Of a stretch of DNA of 14,518 nucleotides, positions 12,401 through 14,518 are shown piece after piece (position 1 is the first letter of the stretch; every line of letters begins with the position of its first letter). The translations under genes were made by a program, and so were the position numbers. Under the pieces are notes generated by a model. It was not told the origin of the DNA and did not search any database. It saw nothing but the letters and a program-made list of their open reading frames with translations. Source of the DNA: an uncultured Clostridium sp. (GTDB lineage: Bacteria > Bacillota > Clostridia > TANB77 > CAG-508); NCBI GenBank assembly GCA_900551615.1, contig URWN01000033.1, positions 1 through 14,518 on the forward strand, written 5' to 3'.

Positions 12401-13045
12401 ATGGATTATGCAAAAATGATAGATCATACATTATTAAAAACAGATGCTCAAAAGAAAGATTTGGATAAATTACTTTTAGAAGCTAAAAAATATAATTTTA
12501 TGTCTGTATGTGTAAGTCCTATTTGGGTAAAATATGCAGCTGAGCAGTTAAAAGATACAAATGTAAAAGTTTGTACAGTTATTGGTTTTCCACAAGGTGC
12601 TACACCAACAGAGGTAAAAGTATTTGAAACTAAAAATGCTATCGAAAATGGTGCAACTGAAGTAGATATGGTTATTCCTGTGGGAGTGTTAAAAGATAAA
12701 GATTATATTGCTGTAGAAAATGACATAAGAGCTGTAGTAGAGGCTGCAAAATCAAAAGCTTTAACAAAAGTTATTATTGAAACATGTTTGTTAACTGATG
12801 AAGAAAAAATTATGGCTTGTAAATTATCTAAATCAGCAGGTGCTGATTTTGTAAAAACATCAACAGGTTTTTCTACAGCTGGTGCTACTGTTAAAGATAT
12901 TAGATTAATGAGAGAAACTGTAGGTGAACAAATGGGCGTAAAGGCTTCTGGCGGAGTTCGTTCTAGAGAAGATGCTGATGCAATGATAAAGGCAGGAGCT
13001 ACTCGTATTGGAACAAGTAATGGTGTAAAAATTGTGGAAGGATAA
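12401..13045 (+). CDS. deoC: Deoxyribose-phosphate aldolase
   Basis: 214 residues, the usual length of Bacillota DeoC. It cleaves 2-deoxyribose-5-phosphate to acetaldehyde and glyceraldehyde-3-phosphate, a class I aldolase working through a Schiff base in a TIM barrel. Visible: IDHTLLK at 7-13, VIGFPQGA at 60-67, ATEVDMVIPVG with Asp89, the Schiff-base lysine Lys152 in FVKTSTGF, and the second catalytic lysine Lys181 in VKASGGVR; the phosphate-binding GTSNGVKI lies near the end. All key residues are present. TTAGGAGG stands 8 nt before the ATG. Upstream is deoR, downstream after 64 bp a FucP-type transporter, so it belongs to a deoxyribose or deoxynucleoside use module. Confidence 0.97.
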   Translation: MDYAKMIDHTLLKTDAQKKDLDKLLLEAKKYNFMSVCVSPIWVKYAAEQLKDTNVKVCTVIGFPQGATPTEVKVFETKNAIENGATEVDMVIPVGVLKDKDYIAVENDIRAVVEAAKSKALTKVIIETCLLTDEEKIMACKLSKSAGADFVKTSTGFSTAGATVKDIRLMRETVGEQMGVKASGGVRSREDADAMIKAGATRIGTSNGVKIVEG

Positions 13046-13052
13046 TAAGGTA

Positions 13053-13088
13053 TTTATGAGGTTATTTTTCTCTTGATAACCTCATAAA
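13053..13088 (+). other. Intercistronic hairpin between deoC and the transporter gene
   Basis: A perfect 13-bp stem, TTTATGAGGTTAT (13053-13065) with ATAACCTCATAAA (13076-13088), 10-nt loop. No T run follows on the plus strand (AATAAATAACG), so it is unlikely to be an efficient terminator. It may protect the deoC message or be a processing site, letting the two genes be expressed at different levels from one transcript. It begins 8 nt after the deoC stop. Confidence 0.7.
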
Positions 13089-13109
13089 ATAAATAACGAG
13101 GTGAATATT

Positions 13110-14414
13110 ATGAATAATGAGAATAATAAGTTGATTCAATATGACGATGGGTATTTAAACAGAACACCAATTTTTCAATTTATTTTGTTATCATGTTTAT
13201 TTCCATTATGGGGTGCTGCTGCAAGTTTAAACGATATATTAATTACACAATTCAAATCAGTATTTACGTTAAGTGATTTCGCTAGTGCATTAGTACAAAG
13301 TGCTTTTTATGGTGGATATTTTTTAATTTCTATACCAGCATCAATAGTTATTAGAAAAACAAGTTATAAGACAGCAATTTTATGTGGACTTTTATTTTAT
13401 ATTGTAGGATGTAGTTTATTTTTCCCAGCATCACATATGGCTACATATACTATGTTTTTATTTGCAGTATTTTCAATAGCAATAGGATTGGGTTTCTTAG
13501 AAACAGCTTCTAATACTTATAGTACTATGTTAGGACCACGTGATAAATCAACATTACGTTTAAATATTAGCCAAACATTTTATCCTATAGGAGCGGCATC
13601 AGGTATTTTATTAGGAAAATATTTAGTATTCCAAGATGGAGATAGTTTATCAGCTCAAATGGCTTCAATGACACCAGAACAGATTCATATTTTTCGTTTA
13701 GAAATGTTACAACACACATTAGAGCCATATCGTGTAATGATTTTCGTTTTAATAGCTGTATTTATCTTATTTTTATTAACTAAATATCCAAAATGTAAAG
13801 TAAAAACTGTAGATACTTCTAAGAAAAATAGAACAGGAATTTATGAAACATTAAAATATTTATCAAAAAATGGTAAATTTAAAAAAGGAATTTTAGCTGA
13901 ATTTCTTTATGTAGGTATGCAAGTAGCTATTTGGTCATTTACAATTAGATTAGCATTAACTTTAGATCATAGCATAAATGAACGTATGGCAGCTGATTTT
14001 ATGGTAATGAGTTTTGCTTGTTTCTTTATTGGTAAATTTGTAGCTAATTTCCTAATGACAAAATTTTCAGTAAATAAAGTATTAGTTGTATATTCAGTAA
14101 TTGGTTGTATGTTAATTTTATATATTTCTTTTGTACCAAGTTTTACTGCTGTATATGCTGCAGTTGCAATGAGTATTTTAATGGGACCTTGTTGGGCTAC
14201 TATTTATGCTGAAACTTTAAAATCTGTAGAAGAAAAATATACAGAAACTGCTGGAGCGATATTGGTAATGGCAATTATTGGTGCAGCTTGTGTGCCAGCA
14301 ATTCAAGGTTTAGTGTCAGATATGTTAGGTTCAATGCAGTTATCCTTTATTGTAAACTTTTTCTGTTTTGCTTATGTAGGAGGATATTTTTATAAAAAAA
14401 TGAAGAGTGAATAA
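13110..14414 (+). CDS. FucP-family MFS sugar:H+ symporter, probable deoxyribose permease (DeoP-like)
   Basis: 434 residues from the ATG at 13110, 6 nt behind GAGGTG; a GTG at 13101 lies within that site. A 12-span MFS protein of the FucP family. ASLNDILITQF with Asp42 and GLGFLETASN with Glu131 match the E. coli FucP residues Asp46 and Glu135 that carry substrate/proton coupling. QSAFYGGYF, LGPRDKSTLRLN and SQTFYPIGAA are also FucP-like. Known: the Salmonella deoxyribose operon (deoQKPX) contains a FucP-like permease, DeoP. Lying behind deoC in one likely transcript, this protein is better read as a deoxyribose carrier than as a fucose permease, though automatic annotation would call it fucP. 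No deoxyribokinase gene is seen before the window ends, and a terminator follows. Confidence 0.85.
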   Translation: MNNENNKLIQYDDGYLNRTPIFQFILLSCLFPLWGAAASLNDILITQFKSVFTLSDFASALVQSAFYGGYFLISIPASIVIRKTSYKTAILCGLLFYIVGCSLFFPASHMATYTMFLFAVFSIAIGLGFLETASNTYSTMLGPRDKSTLRLNISQTFYPIGAASGILLGKYLVFQDGDSLSAQMASMTPEQIHIFRLEMLQHTLEPYRVMIFVLIAVFILFLLTKYPKCKVKTVDTSKKNRTGIYETLKYLSKNGKFKKGILAEFLYVGMQVAIWSFTIRLALTLDHSINERMAADFMVMSFACFFIGKFVANFLMTKFSVNKVLVVYSVIGCMLILYISFVPSFTAVYAAVAMSILMGPCWATIYAETLKSVEEKYTETAGAILVMAIIGAACVPAIQGLVSDMLGSMQLSFIVNFFCFAYVGGYFYKKMKSE

Positions 14415-14463
14415 AGATTATTAAAGGAGTGACATAAGGTATTATGAAAACTATAATTTTTTT

Positions 14464-14506
14464 AAATGGCTATGTCACAACAAACAGTTGATAAATAGCC
14501 ATTTTT
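14464..14506 (+). terminator. Terminator of the deoC-transporter unit
   Basis: AAATGGCTAT (14464-14473) pairs with ATAGCCATTT (14495-14504), loop about 21 nt, T run 14502-14506. It closes the deo unit about 50 bp behind the transporter stop, so no further gene is cotranscribed unless by readthrough. Confidence 0.8.
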
Positions 14507-14518
14507 ATAGGGGAGTAT

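Noticed and set aside
14444..14491. 15-residue frame MKTIIFLNGYVTTNS behind the transporter gene
   Set aside because: It lies across the terminator stem, and the AAAGGAG upstream is about 14 nt away, too far.

Overview
The window is AT-rich, with strong AGGAGG-type ribosome binding sites, short intergenic gaps and many hairpin-plus-T-tract terminators. The gene content (rplM-rpsI, a Bacillus-type DeoR, yajQ, many small double-cysteine zinc-ribbon and secreted proteins) points to a low-GC Bacillota. The style of the zinc-ribbon/lipoprotein genes makes me favour the diderm class Negativicutes (Megamonas-like). That placement is an inference from recalled family resemblance, not a search.

Positions 1 to about 1041 look like the distal end of an integrated genetic element. 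Positions 1042-1096 carry the 3' part of a tRNA-Leu(CAA) gene (anticodon loop, variable arm, T arm, 3' acceptor strand, encoded CCA) with no 5' part before it, which is how a tRNA-targeting integrase leaves the far attachment site. The element side is very AT-rich. It holds two unrecognised reading frames that look like one gene broken at a run of T, and a threefold 11-bp tandem repeat. The old tRNA terminator follows at 1108-1140.

The chromosomal part from 1097 on is organised in small transcription units. On the minus strand there is a 21-residue membrane peptide gene with its own terminator, then a three-gene unit (zinc-ribbon/Sel1-like protein, lipoprotein, membrane zinc-ribbon protein; transcribed from 3562 down to 1734). 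On the plus strand follow yajQ, two secreted proteins of unknown function sharing a promoter-like box, and a stand-alone PD-(D/E)XK nuclease-like protein with a DUF5655 C-terminus. A secreted 5'-nucleotidase/metallophosphatase lies convergent on the minus strand and shares a bidirectional terminator with the nuclease gene. Next come a UPF0126/TRIC-type membrane protein with a LysR regulator, and the rplM-rpsI ribosomal operon behind a sigma-70 promoter and a structured leader.

The right end is a deoxyribose module: deoR (SorC-type repressor), deoC (deoxyribose-phosphate aldolase) and a FucP-family sugar:proton symporter. The transporter keeps the two acidic residues of FucP, but its place beside deoC fits a deoxyribose permease (DeoP-like) better than a fucose permease. 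A kinase gene would be expected elsewhere if free deoxyribose is used.

I found no CRISPR array, no complete tRNA or rRNA gene, and no intact transposase or integrase gene in the window.
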